20,638 bases of DNA from a virus. The first letter of the stretch is position 1, and the number at the start of each line of letters is the position of its first letter. A program made the translations under genes and the position numbers. This document shows positions 1-7,489 of the stretch, in pieces. The stretch spans positions 1-20,638 of IMG/VR virus record IMGVR_UViG_3300042523_000590, one strand, 5' to 3'. A model generated the notes under the pieces. That model saw only the letters and a program-made list of their open reading frames with translations. It did no database searches and was not told the DNA's origin.

Positions 1-921
1 TATATTAAGTCTATAGTTTATTCTACCCTTTACTATAGTACCGTCTTCTTTTTTGTAAGATCCAACCCTACTTTTTTTTCTAACAATTCCACCTAAAGAA
101 TGTACTATTTCGGCAACATCATCGGCTAATTTTTCAGACACTGTTGAGTATTCTGTCCCAGTAAAATTACCGTTTTTTGATTTCATACAGTGACCATCAG
201 TATCCATAAGTCCTTGTAGAATAGAGAGTCTATCCTCTATTGAGGAATATTTATAGATATCAGGAATAAATTTAGAGTATGATAATTTACCATTTAAACC
301 TAATGATGTAATTTCTTTTTTAATGGTATTAATTAAATTGATTCTATTACCATTTTGTTCTTTACCCTCATTAATAAATTGATTAGTAAATATTTCATCA
401 AAATCATTTCCGTCTAATAAAATTCTAATATAACCTGAATTAGATATATGGCCATCACCAATGATAACACCTAACAAATATGGGTCAATAGGTAATTTAT
501 CATCATTACTAAATTGGATTGTCTTCACTATAGGTATTTGCCACTTATTTTGACCATTATTAGTTTTATAATAAGTTTTAAATTTATAAGATCTTTTTTT
601 ATTCCACCCTTTACCATACTGTTCTAACTCTAATTTTTCATCAATCATTTGTTCAACACTTAGTGTGTGATACTTATTTTCTTTATTTTTAGAGTTTTCT
701 CCACTATTATTACTACTTACAGTCCATAAATGTTCTTTACAACATAACGTAGAATACCCATCATTAAATGTTACCCTATATAAATCCTTAACCCCTTGTG
801 GGTATACCGCCTCAACTAAAGTAGGTTTTCCATCAGAACCGATAACATAATCACCTGATTTTATATTACCTATTTTTTCTCTTCCATAGGGTGTAAATAC
901 TTCAGAATTAACACACTGGGC
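1..921 (-). mobile_element. Intein with LAGLIDADG homing endonuclease, probable class 3 (partial)
   Basis: The intein begins directly after the Lys of GLGK, at nt 921. In this register residue 1 is Ala, Ser6-Glu7-Val8 align with the usual Thr6-x-Ile/Val8 of block A, and 'TPYG' follows at 10-13. Block B is 'TLCCKEHLW', with His64 and Trp66, so the Trp stands at B:12. The usual block B Thr is Cys61. Block C is at intein residues 149-158 and block E at 235-244, with catalytic Asp156 and Asp242, so the endonuclease looks intact. Blocks F and G are beyond the left edge. Restoration of GLGKT predicts Thr as the first C-extein residue. The alternative that Cys3 is really Cys1 of an ordinary class 1 intein cannot be excluded here, but it would leave Walker A as GLGKAQ. 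Confidence 0.85.
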
Positions 922-1455
922 TTTACCTAAACCCATGTCGTCCGCCAAAATACACTTTTTCTTCTTCATTAAGAACTTAATCCCATCCTCTTGATGTTTA
1001 AATGCCTTCCACCCTCTTTTATCTAATTTTTGATACTTATCAAAATCAATATCGATTTCTAATTCTTCATAATGAATATCATCTAATATTTGTGTTTTAG
1101 GTATCCATAATAATTTAACATCCTTTTGGTTTTTATATAACTTACATATAACGTGTATCGCTTTCTCCGATTCCGCCAATAAAGTTTCTAGAAATATTTT
1201 TTTAGGTGTTATTTTTAATTTGTGTTCTTCTTGTAATTCTTCAGAAAAATAATTAGTTAATTCTATAACTTTATTTAATACCTTTGGTTCAAAGGTAAAA
1301 TAATTTTTTACATAGTTTGACTGATTATTAGTAAGAAAATATTTTTTTTCGGTTTCTTTTTTTTTGCGCATGTAGTTAATATAAGGGTTTTTACCCTCAT
1401 ATGTCATAAGTAAATCTTCACTATCGAGATTTTTAATATCCTTAACATCCAACAT
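1..1455 (-). CDS. SNF2-family DNA helicase interrupted by a LAGLIDADG intein (3' end outside window)
   Basis: The frame is open from ATG at 1455 to the left edge (485 codons), so the protein is partial. Residues 1-178 are N-extein. They end in a SNF2/superfamily 2 motif I, with the upstream 'HQEDGIKFL' helix and then 'ILADDMGLGK' at about 169-178. The Walker A Thr is missing because an intein starts there: 'AQCVNSEVFTPYG', 'GDYVIG', and a block B 'CCKEHLW'. Two LAGLIDADG motifs follow, 'LLGVIIGDGH' (residues 327-336) and 'LQGLMDTDGH' (413-422), both with the acidic residue. After splicing the helicase would use ATP to translocate on DNA, as T4 UvsW-type and SNF2 proteins do in phage replication or recombination. 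The helicase and intein calls are firm. The intein C-terminus, C-extein and exact helicase subfamily lie outside the window. Confidence 0.88.
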   Translation of the reverse strand, partial: MLDVKDIKNLDSEDLLMTYEGKNPYINYMRKKKETEKKYFLTNNQSNYVKNYFTFEPKVLNKVIELTNYFSEELQEEHKLKITPKKIFLETLLAESEKAIHVICKLYKNQKDVKLLWIPKTQILDDIHYEELEIDIDFDKYQKLDKRGWKAFKHQEDGIKFLMKKKKCILADDMGLGKAQCVNSEVFTPYGREKIGNIKSGDYVIGSDGKPTLVEAVYPQGVKDLYRVTFNDGYSTLCCKEHLWTVSSNNSGENSKNKENKYHTLSVEQMIDEKLELEQYGKGWNKKRSYKFKTYYKTNNGQNKWQIPIVKTIQFSNDDKLPIDPYLLGVIIGDGHISNSGYIRILLDGNDFDEIFTNQFINEGKEQNGNRINLINTIKKEITSLGLNGKLSYSKFIPDIYKYSSIEDRLSILQGLMDTDGHCMKSKNGNFTGTEYSTVSEKLADDVAEIVHSLGGIVRKKSRVGSYKKEDGTIVKGRINYRLNI

Positions 1456-1486
1456 AATTACAATAATAAGGATTTTTTTCTTAAAA

Positions 1487-1498
1487 ATAAATATTTAT
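1487..1498. promoter_or_regulatory. Palindromic ATATTTAT promoter-like motif between divergent genes
   Basis: ATAAATATTTAT is its own reverse complement, so it presents ATATTTAT on both strands. It lies 13 bases before the neck-protein ATG (1512) and about 31 bases before the helicase ATG (1455). The same octamer occurs upstream of most genes here. A T-rich block (TTTTTTTC) stands just upstream on the plus strand. Its promoter function is inferred from its recurrence and position. Confidence 0.5.
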
Positions 1499-1511
1499 CT
1501 ATAAAAGATAT

Positions 1512-2033
1512 ATGACACAACCAAAAAGAGTACCGATTGAGAGGTTAAATAAGTTTTACTCTCAAGAAGATTTTGAGTTAGACATCGATTTTGGTAGGGA
1601 ATGGTTAGAGGGTGACATTAACATTAAAGTTATTCTCTATAGGGTAGACAGGACTGAAACCACCAATGACGATATATATGGTGAAACAGGTAAGGGTGAG
1701 ATAAGATTTAAACCACCTATAGAAATTCCTGTGAATTTTAATTACGCAGCACCAACAAACAAAAACTACAACTCTGATGGTTCATTGAGATATTTAGAGA
1801 GAGGTAATATTACTATAGGTGTATATCAAGATCAATTAGATGAATTAGGTATTGATATTAGTTATGGTGATTATATTGGTTATCCTGAAACAGAAACAAA
1901 GACAAACTACTTTACTGTTTCTAATGATGGTAAAATATTTGCGGATAACGCACATACAATAGTAGGGTATAAAGGGTTCTATAGAACTATTACTTGTGTA
2001 CCTACTGATTTAGATGAATTTGACGGAAGATAA
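1512..2033 (+). CDS. Putative neck / head-completion protein, T4 gp14-like
   Basis: This 173-aa soluble protein has no signal peptide or membrane segment. It reads like phage neck proteins: an early 'ILYRVDRTETTNDDIYGET' segment (about 41-59), then a beta-rich stretch, then 'GDYIGYP' followed by an aromatic beta region ending in 'YRTITCVPTDLDEF'. T4 gp14 has a comparable 'EGDLIYFP' step before its C-terminal region, but at 256 aa it is longer. The call rests on this loose pattern and on position: the next gene resembles gp15, matching the T4 order 14-15. In T4, gp13 and gp14 form the neck that joins the filled head to the tail. The start lies 13 bases after an ATATTTAT motif and has no Shine-Dalgarno. 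It could instead be another head-tail connector. Confidence 0.45.
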   Translation: MTQPKRVPIERLNKFYSQEDFELDIDFGREWLEGDINIKVILYRVDRTETTNDDIYGETGKGEIRFKPPIEIPVNFNYAAPTNKNYNSDGSLRYLERGNITIGVYQDQLDELGIDISYGDYIGYPETETKTNYFTVSNDGKIFADNAHTIVGYKGFYRTITCVPTDLDEFDGR

Positions 2034-2035
2034 TT

Positions 2036-3067
2036 ATGGGATTACCAAAGAACTATAGAAAAGATTTAAAAATAACTCCACATAAACAAGGGTTCGAACA
2101 AAGACAAAGTATCTTAGATGATATTGCGAATAAAGGTACCTATCTACCAAAAGGGATTCTTCATGAAGATATGGACGAGGAACTACTTAACTATGTCAAC
2201 AACGAAATTGATTTAACGTTGTCAGGTGAAAAAGTACCTGTAATATTCTTAAGTGCGCAAAGATGGGCGGAGTTTAGTAAAACTTGGCAATATTCTGATA
2301 TCGATAAAAATATTAAACTACCTTTTATAACTGTAGTTAGAAAACCTGACGCACAACAAGGAACAAATTACGCAGGATCTTTTAATATTCCGGGTAGACC
2401 AACATTTACATATATGAAAATTCCCACATGGGATGGTAATAGAAAGGGTTACGATATCTATAAAATACCACAACCCATATCTGTTGACATTATGTATGAA
2501 GTTAGATTATTCTGTAATAGAATGAGAGACTTAAATAAAATGAACAGTAAAATGTTGGGTTCATTTTCTTCGTTAGAAAAATATATTAGAGTAAATGGTC
2601 ACCCCATACCACTTATTTTAGATAGTATAGGTGATGAAAGTCAAATCACTAATTTAGATGAAAGAAAATATTATGTCCAATTATTCACTATAAAAATGAT
2701 GGGTTATCTCTTAGATGAAGATGACTTTGTTGTCACACCTGCAGTTAGTAGAGGTATTCAATTTTATGAGATTAGTGAAGAATTATATCGGGCACCATAT
2801 CAAATTAATGTTGATAAACAAAATAAGACTATTTGTTTAAATATAATATTTAATAGGGGTGTTAGTAGTGTTATTCTACCAATAGAAATTGATGCGACTT
2901 ATTCTGATTCTAACTTCACTAACGCGAATTCTTTAATATTTAAAATTAATGGTGTTACTAAAACATTACCATTTTCAGTTAGTAATGGTGATGAATTATA
3001 CATTAAAGTAAATAAGACGGATGTTAGTTTATCATCTGATGTAGAGATAATCGGTACAATATTATGA
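2036..3067 (+). CDS. Tail terminator / sheath stabiliser, T4 gp15-like
   Basis: This protein has 343 aa. The middle resembles T4 gp15 in the order of its segments. 'VPVIFLSAQRWAEFSK' (about 68-83) corresponds to the gp15 'VPITYASKEHF' region. 'PISVDIMYEVRLF' (about 147-159) corresponds to 'PIKMIYELSIF'. 'RKYYVQLFTIKMMGYL' (about 211-226) corresponds to the 'RRIEWSLTFEVNGWMYPP' region. gp15 caps the end of the tube and contracted sheath and joins the tail to the neck. The match is from memory of T4 gp15, not an alignment. Residues after about 255 form an extra beta-rich domain not expected from T4 (272 aa). The gene starts 2 bases after its upstream neighbour stops and overlaps the next by 4 bases (ATGA), so the three are probably co-translated. 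Confidence 0.65.
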   Translation: MGLPKNYRKDLKITPHKQGFEQRQSILDDIANKGTYLPKGILHEDMDEELLNYVNNEIDLTLSGEKVPVIFLSAQRWAEFSKTWQYSDIDKNIKLPFITVVRKPDAQQGTNYAGSFNIPGRPTFTYMKIPTWDGNRKGYDIYKIPQPISVDIMYEVRLFCNRMRDLNKMNSKMLGSFSSLEKYIRVNGHPIPLILDSIGDESQITNLDERKYYVQLFTIKMMGYLLDEDDFVVTPAVSRGIQFYEISEELYRAPYQINVDKQNKTICLNIIFNRGVSSVILPIEIDATYSDSNFTNANSLIFKINGVTKTLPFSVSNGDELYIKVNKTDVSLSSDVEIIGTIL

Positions 3068-3696
3068 GTAATTGCGACAATTCTAACATAAAAAAAAATT
3101 ATATAGTTACAAGTACTGAAATAGATATTTTAAGTGCGTGTACTGGATTTTATACCAATAATATTTATTCATGTAGTGGTGATACCATAACGATAGAAAG
3201 TGATATATTATCTACTAACACAATTAATTCGTCTGTAATTTTAAGTGGTGGTACTAATTTATTAGATATTTTTGGGGGTTCAGGTGCAAACACCTTCATC
3301 ACAGGATTTACATATGACAACTCAAATAATTTAAGTATTGAAAGAAATGATGACGTTTCTTTTAATGTTAACATAAGTGAATTTAGTGGTATTACAATTA
3401 ATGGTATTTTAAGTGCGTGTACCGGTATTAATACATCTAATTTATATGGATGTTCACCGATTACAATACATGATGATTTATTACCTTTAAATGACGGTAG
3501 TTCCGATTTAGGGACACCAATTAAAAGGTTTAGAGATATAAACACAATTAGTGGGACTTCCACAGTGTGGACATCATCCAGTAAAATTACAACGCCGGAA
3601 ATTGATTTAGGGGTAGATAGTTCTGGAAACACTAGATTAATTACCGCAGACAATTCTATTATAAATAACGATGTTTTATATGGAGGTGTATATTAA
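3064..3696 (+). CDS. Short tail-fibre-like protein with internal repeats
   Basis: This 210-aa protein is rich in Thr, Ser, Asn, Ile and Gly, as beta-structured fibre proteins are. It carries two copies of 'ILSACTG..T.N.Y.C' (about 22-38 and 115-131) and one copy of the 'TFITGFTYDNSNNLSIERN' repeat found several times in the next gene. A 'LPLNDGSSDLGTPIKRFRDI' segment (about 140-159) is typical of phage fibre or spike proteins that end in a trimeric beta region. The paired Cys residues in the repeats are unusual for a fibre. It overlaps the gp15-like gene by 4 bases, so it belongs to that operon. The role is inferred: a fibre component or fibre-attachment subunit. Confidence 0.6.
   Translation: MSNCDNSNIKKNYIVTSTEIDILSACTGFYTNNIYSCSGDTITIESDILSTNTINSSVILSGGTNLLDIFGGSGANTFITGFTYDNSNNLSIERNDDVSFNVNISEFSGITINGILSACTGINTSNLYGCSPITIHDDLLPLNDGSSDLGTPIKRFRDINTISGTSTVWTSSSKITTPEIDLGVDSSGNTRLITADNSIINNDVLYGGVY
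3127..3143 (+). repeat. 17-bp direct repeat, copy 1
   Basis: ATTTTAAGTGCGTGTAC occurs identically at 3127-3143 and 3406-3422, in the same reading frame, encoding 'ILSAC' plus the following Thr codon's first bases. It marks an internal duplication of about 279 bp (93 codons) in the fibre-like gene. Confidence 0.8.
3406..3422 (+). repeat. 17-bp direct repeat, copy 2
   Basis: Second identical copy of ATTTTAAGTGCGTGTAC. The downstream codons also encode a related peptide (TGINTSNLYGC versus TGFYTNNIYSC), so the duplicated unit is longer than the exact repeat. Confidence 0.8.
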
Positions 3697-3718
3697 ATAA
3701 TTTTTTTAATAAATTACA

Positions 3719-3726
3719 ATATTTAT
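3719..3726 (+). promoter_or_regulatory. ATATTTAT promoter-like motif
   Basis: ATATTTATAAATAAAAAC lies 15 bases before the fibre-gene ATG at 3742. A TTTTTTTAA block lies about 10 bases upstream. The A-rich leader (AAAAACAAAAAATGGC) has no Shine-Dalgarno. Confidence 0.45.
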
Positions 3727-3741
3727 AAATAAAAACAAAAA

Positions 3742-5301
3742 ATGGCAATAAGAAGTACAACACACATTTTAAAAAATTCGGATATAGTAAATCGACCGTT
3801 ACCTGCGTCTTTATTAAAAGGTGAACCAATAGTAAATACTGCAGATGGTATTATGTTATTTTCAGGTGTAACACAATCAACATCTGAATGGACACCCGCA
3901 GGAACAGGAACAACATCTAACTTTTTCGAAGTAGGTTCAAACCTTTATGATTTAAGGTTAAGAAATAAAATCACACACTATAATGATTTAACAAACTTAA
4001 CAGGTAAATTCTTATCGGGTACCACAAATGGTTTCGAATTGGCAAATATTTCGGATATCTCAGGTGTTGATACTTTTGTAACAGGATTTACTTATGATGA
4101 TGTAAATACATTTACAATATCTAGAAATCAGGGACTACCCGATTTAACATCAACCATTAGTGTATTATCAGGTATAACTTATTATGGTGATGGTACGGGT
4201 TTAACCAATATACCAATTTCTGGTGTAGTTAATTTACAAACAGAGTTAGATAGTAAGGTTGAGAACGGTGTTAATTCAGGTGGTGGTGAAGAAATATTTA
4301 GTGGTAAATCAGGTACTGACTTATATTTTAGAACACTAAGTGGTGGTTCTAACACAACTATTAGTACTATTGGAGATATAGTTCGGGTAGATGTGTCTAT
4401 TCCTGCCTCTACAAACACATTTGTAACTGGCGGTACATATAGTGACGTGACTGATACTATAACATTAACTAGAAATGATGCAGTTACTGTTGATATTACT
4501 GGAGTTTCAAACACATTTACAACTGGTGGTACTTATAACGTTGGTACAACATCTATAGACTTTGATAAAAATGATGGTACTACTTATAGCGTAGACTTAT
4601 CTAATATCGATGTTAACGATACTTTCGTAACGGGATTTACTTACAACTCAATTAATAACACATTCACCATTTTAAGGAATGAAGGTGAACCTGATTTAAC
4701 CGCATCTATCGATACCGTATCAGGGTTAACTATTTCAAACTTAACCGCAGGTAGAGTAGTTTATGTTGGAACAGGTGGAGTATTAACTGATGAAGCTGGA
4801 TTTACATATGATGCTTCTACAAATATATTCTCAGTTCCATCTGATGGTACTGTTAATGTTGGTACTGGTGGTTTAAATGTTGGTGGTGATGCAATTATTC
4901 AAGGTTCATTAACAGTATTTGGTCCGAGTATATCCGCCTTTACTAGTGAATTATACGTAGAAGACCCAAATATTATACTTAATTATAACCCAACAGGAAA
5001 TTCGATTACTACGTCAGTTGGTGCTGGTTGGACTATTCAAGACGGTAATGGTATTGTTTCTGGAGATGTTAACTTAGATATTATTAGACTTCAAAACCTT
5101 ACGGGTCTTACTGCAACACAAGTTCCAAATGTTTCTGAATACTCAGGAGGTGCGACTGGATACATAAACAGAGGTTGGATTACACAGTTGAATGATATTG
5201 TTATCAGAAGTACTGATGTTTCCGATGGTGGTTCACTAGGTGATATCAATGGCGTAAGGGTACTTGGGGAATTTGACACGTTAGATGGGGGTAATTATTG
5301 A
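3742..5301 (+). CDS. Tail fibre protein with FVTGFTY repeats
   Basis: This 519-aa protein opens with 'THILKNSDIVNRPLPASLLKGEPIVNTADG' features (about 7-36), an N-terminal module also seen, diverged, in the fibre gene at 5551 ('LLKRSNVVNKAP...GEIALNTAD'). It is probably the baseplate-attachment or trimerisation end. Four repeats follow: 'TFVTGFTYDDVNTFTISRN', 'FVTGGTYSDVTDTITLTRN', 'FTTGGTYNVGTTSIDFDKN' and 'FVTGFTYNSINNTFTILRN'. Next come a 'GLNVGGDAIIQGSLTVFG' beta-helix-like stretch (about 375-392) and a C-terminal receptor-side domain. It should form an elongated trimeric fibre outside the virion tail. The start is supported by a near-consensus A-rich leader. The gene stands alone between a promoter-like motif and a hairpin-rich gap. 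Confidence 0.75.
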   Translation: MAIRSTTHILKNSDIVNRPLPASLLKGEPIVNTADGIMLFSGVTQSTSEWTPAGTGTTSNFFEVGSNLYDLRLRNKITHYNDLTNLTGKFLSGTTNGFELANISDISGVDTFVTGFTYDDVNTFTISRNQGLPDLTSTISVLSGITYYGDGTGLTNIPISGVVNLQTELDSKVENGVNSGGGEEIFSGKSGTDLYFRTLSGGSNTTISTIGDIVRVDVSIPASTNTFVTGGTYSDVTDTITLTRNDAVTVDITGVSNTFTTGGTYNVGTTSIDFDKNDGTTYSVDLSNIDVNDTFVTGFTYNSINNTFTILRNEGEPDLTASIDTVSGLTISNLTAGRVVYVGTGGVLTDEAGFTYDASTNIFSVPSDGTVNVGTGGLNVGGDAIIQGSLTVFGPSISAFTSELYVEDPNIILNYNPTGNSITTSVGAGWTIQDGNGIVSGDVNLDIIRLQNLTGLTATQVPNVSEYSGGATGYINRGWITQLNDIVIRSTDVSDGGSLGDINGVRVLGEFDTLDGGNY

Positions 5302-5434
5302 TGGTGGTTATTACTAATTTTTGATAATTATGTGATATTTATTAAGGGGTGACAATTGTCTCTCCTTAATTATTTGTGAATTACCCACTCACGATAAATT
5401 GATGGGATGGTAATTCACATGAGAATGGAATAAA
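5302..5434. other. Structured non-coding gap with two inverted repeats
   Basis: No gene is evident. Inverted repeat 1 (5341-5370) pairs ATTAAGGGG with CTCCTTAAT, one of the pairs being a G-T wobble, and encloses the palindrome GACAATTGTC. Inverted repeat 2 pairs TGTGAATTACC (5375-5385) with GGTAATTCACA (5409-5419), 11 perfect base pairs with a 23-base loop. Neither is followed by a good T-run, so they are not plain terminators. An isolated ATATTTAT at 5335-5342 overlaps the first repeat. Candidates are a structured 3' end, a processed small RNA or a protein-binding site. Confidence 0.55.
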
Positions 5435-5472
5435 TAATAAAAAAAAGGAGGTTAGACTTCCCATTTTTATTA
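5435..5472 (+). terminator. Terminator-like hairpin downstream of the fibre gene
   Basis: TAATAAAAA (5435-5443) pairs with TTTTTATTA (5464-5472) around a short GC-richer stem, GGAGG/CTTCC (5447-5451 with 5457-5461, one G-T pair, loop TTAGA). The A and T tracts would allow function in either direction. It lies about 135 bases after the fibre stop and just before the next promoter-like motif. Confidence 0.5.
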
Positions 5473-5478
5473 CTTTTA

Positions 5479-5486
5479 ATATTTAT
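5479..5486 (+). promoter_or_regulatory. ATATTTAT promoter-like motif with long leader
   Basis: ATATTTATATATAAAG begins 72 bases before the ATG at 5551. The leader contains the palindrome AAAGTTATATAACTTT (5491-5506) and a small CTCT/AGAG hairpin (5521-5532), so this transcript would have a folded 5' end, unlike most others here. Confidence 0.45.
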
Positions 5487-5550
5487 ATATAAAGTTATAT
5501 AACTTTTAAATAAAAAAGGCTCTAAATAGAGTAATAGAATAGTCATAGAT

Positions 5551-7119
5551 ATGGCAAATAGAAAAAACACATTTCTTTTAAAGAGATCTAATGTTGTTAA
5601 TAAAGCACCCTCATTAGGTGATATACAACTAGGAGAAATAGCTTTAAATACTGCAGATGCAAAACTTTTTTCCACCTACACAGGCGGTTTAACTGGTGCA
5701 ACAGAAATTAGAGAGATAGGTTGGGATAGATTATCCACTATTTCGGGTGGAACAGTCAATGGTGATGTCATTATTAATGCCGACCTAACTGTTACTGGTG
5801 ATACACAATTAGTTAATGTTTCTGGAACTTCTTTTTACACTGATTACATAGATTTTAACAACACATTATCCCCATTACCAACAGACATAGAAGGTAGGAT
5901 TTACTGGGATGACGATAATGGTTCACTTACACTAGGAATGCATGGTGGGCAAGTTCTACAACAAATAGGTTTAGAACAATACTACTATATTAAAAACCAA
6001 AGTGGGTCAACGATTTCCAATGGTAGAGTTGTTAGGTCGGCAGGTACATTAGGTTCATCAGGTAGAATATTGGGTGAATATATGATTGCAGATGGTACCA
6101 TACCCGCAAATTTTACTTTGGGTGTGGCAACTGAAGATATTGTCGATGGTGATGATGGATATGTAACAAATTTTGGTTTAGTTAGGAATATAAATACGAC
6201 CGGCTCACTTTATGGTGAAACCTGGAGTGGTGGTACAATTCTTTATGTTTCACCTACAATTCCCGGTGGTTTAACAAGTGTAGAACCAAGCGCACCTGAT
6301 TTAAAAATAGAAATGGCGATTGTAATTAAAGCACATTCCAATGGTTCAATTTTCGTAAGACCAACCATTTATCCACATTTATATGATTTACAAGAAATAA
6401 ATTATTCTGCTGGTACCGAAACCAATTTGGATATTTTACAATGGAATGATTCTAACCAAACTTGGGATAAAACAAATACACCTTCATTTAGTGGTTTAAC
6501 AATATATAATAATATTAACCACTTAGGTAATTACATTTTAGATGGTAATATTTCACAAACAGGAGATTATAGTGTGACAGGTGATACATCAATTAATGGT
6601 AATTTAGATGTTACTGATACAGTAAATATAGGTACTTTGGGGACAGGAACCTCTGTTAATACATTGGGAATAGATTCTAACGGTTATGTTGTTAGTGCAA
6701 CAACAAAAAATATTGTTGAAATAATGTACTTTAATACAAATTCCACAAATCTATCCGATAACACAAATTACACTTTTACCACCAACACATCTTTAACAAG
6801 TGGCAGTATTAATACAACCCCAGGAATTCCTCTACCTATAGGAACTATAGTTGGGTGGAGATTATCAACTTATTGGGCATCTGCCCCAGTTGGTTCAAGT
6901 GAAACCGGCACTTTAAAATTATACTGGGGTTCTGGTCCAAGTGATGTGACTTTAAGTAATGCCATAACATGGGACGGTAACAGAACAGCCGTTTTTAGTG
7001 GTACTTTATCACAAGCTATAAGTGCAGTTGAGCCTAGTTGGGCTTTTGTGACTACACCAACTTTTGTAACTAATCCTCAAGGTGTTAAAATGGTCTTAAT
7101 TATACAAATGGAAATATGA
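5551..7119 (+). CDS. Tail fibre protein
   Basis: This 522-aa protein has an N-terminal module 'FLLKRSNVVNKAP...GEIALNTADAKLF' (about 8-41) that parallels the fibre at 3742, so both probably attach to the same platform. 'GDVIINADLTVTGDTQ' (about 73-88) and 'QTGDYSVTGDTSINGNLDV' (about 336-354) look like beta-helix shaft rungs. The region around 104-280 contains a 'GRIYWDDDNGSLTLG' domain common in fibre and spike proteins. The last 130 residues form a distinct beta domain ending in 'KMVLIIQMEI', the likely distal end. All its Arg codons that I read are AGA/AGG. The stop overlaps the next start (ATGA), so the downstream small gene is translationally coupled. Confidence 0.72.
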   Translation: MANRKNTFLLKRSNVVNKAPSLGDIQLGEIALNTADAKLFSTYTGGLTGATEIREIGWDRLSTISGGTVNGDVIINADLTVTGDTQLVNVSGTSFYTDYIDFNNTLSPLPTDIEGRIYWDDDNGSLTLGMHGGQVLQQIGLEQYYYIKNQSGSTISNGRVVRSAGTLGSSGRILGEYMIADGTIPANFTLGVATEDIVDGDDGYVTNFGLVRNINTTGSLYGETWSGGTILYVSPTIPGGLTSVEPSAPDLKIEMAIVIKAHSNGSIFVRPTIYPHLYDLQEINYSAGTETNLDILQWNDSNQTWDKTNTPSFSGLTIYNNINHLGNYILDGNISQTGDYSVTGDTSINGNLDVTDTVNIGTLGTGTSVNTLGIDSNGYVVSATTKNIVEIMYFNTNSTNLSDNTNYTFTTNTSLTSGSINTTPGIPLPIGTIVGWRLSTYWASAPVGSSETGTLKLYWGSGPSDVTLSNAITWDGNRTAVFSGTLSQAISAVEPSWAFVTTPTFVTNPQGVKMVLIIQMEI

Positions 7120-7487
7120 TAACAATATACAGACACAAATTACAAGGAAATGGTACTTCTAGTTGGGTTGTAGATGTGCATGATGCCGCAACAGAACAAG
7201 AAGCCACATCACAAAATCGTATATCTCGAGAACTTGTTTTTGTAAATCCATTGGCACTAGTGAAACCCGAAGTTTGGACTGTAGAATTAATAGATGCTCA
7301 AAGTGTTGATTTTTATGCCCCATATAATTTAATTATATCATCTAGTAGCAATGTTTTAAATTCTCCAACCATTCAAATAAAAGATGATAACGTTACATAT
7401 CAATTTGGAAACAACATATCCGCTGGAAGCAAAATAACAGTTAACTCAAGCACAGCATCAGTTATAAACTTAAATATTCTGAGATAA
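7116..7487 (+). CDS. Small protein of the fibre/adhesin cluster, unknown function
   Basis: This 123-aa protein has no recognised family. It has no signal peptide or membrane segment. The sequence is beta-rich, with a mixed N-terminal part ('YRHKLQGNGTSSWVVDVHDA') and a C-terminal Ser/Asn/Ile-rich part. It overlaps the fibre gene by 4 bases and is followed after 2 bases by the adhesin gene, so it is made with them. It is probably a fibre chaperone, an adaptor or a small distal subunit. CGT and CGA arginine codons appear here, as in the next gene, though they are scarce in most neighbours. That suggests this pair came as a cassette. Confidence 0.6.
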   Translation: MITIYRHKLQGNGTSSWVVDVHDAATEQEATSQNRISRELVFVNPLALVKPEVWTVELIDAQSVDFYAPYNLIISSSSNVLNSPTIQIKDDNVTYQFGNNISAGSKITVNSSTASVINLNILR

Positions 7488-7489
7488 TT

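Noticed and set aside
3165-3653. 162-aa minus-strand frame opposite the short fibre gene
   Set aside because: It is a shadow of repetitive fibre coding, with no leader motif and no recognisable domain.
5445-5452. AGGAGGT as a Shine-Dalgarno sequence for a hidden small gene
   Set aside because: No ATG, GTG or TTG with a useful open frame follows at normal spacing. It lies in the stem of a terminator-like hairpin.
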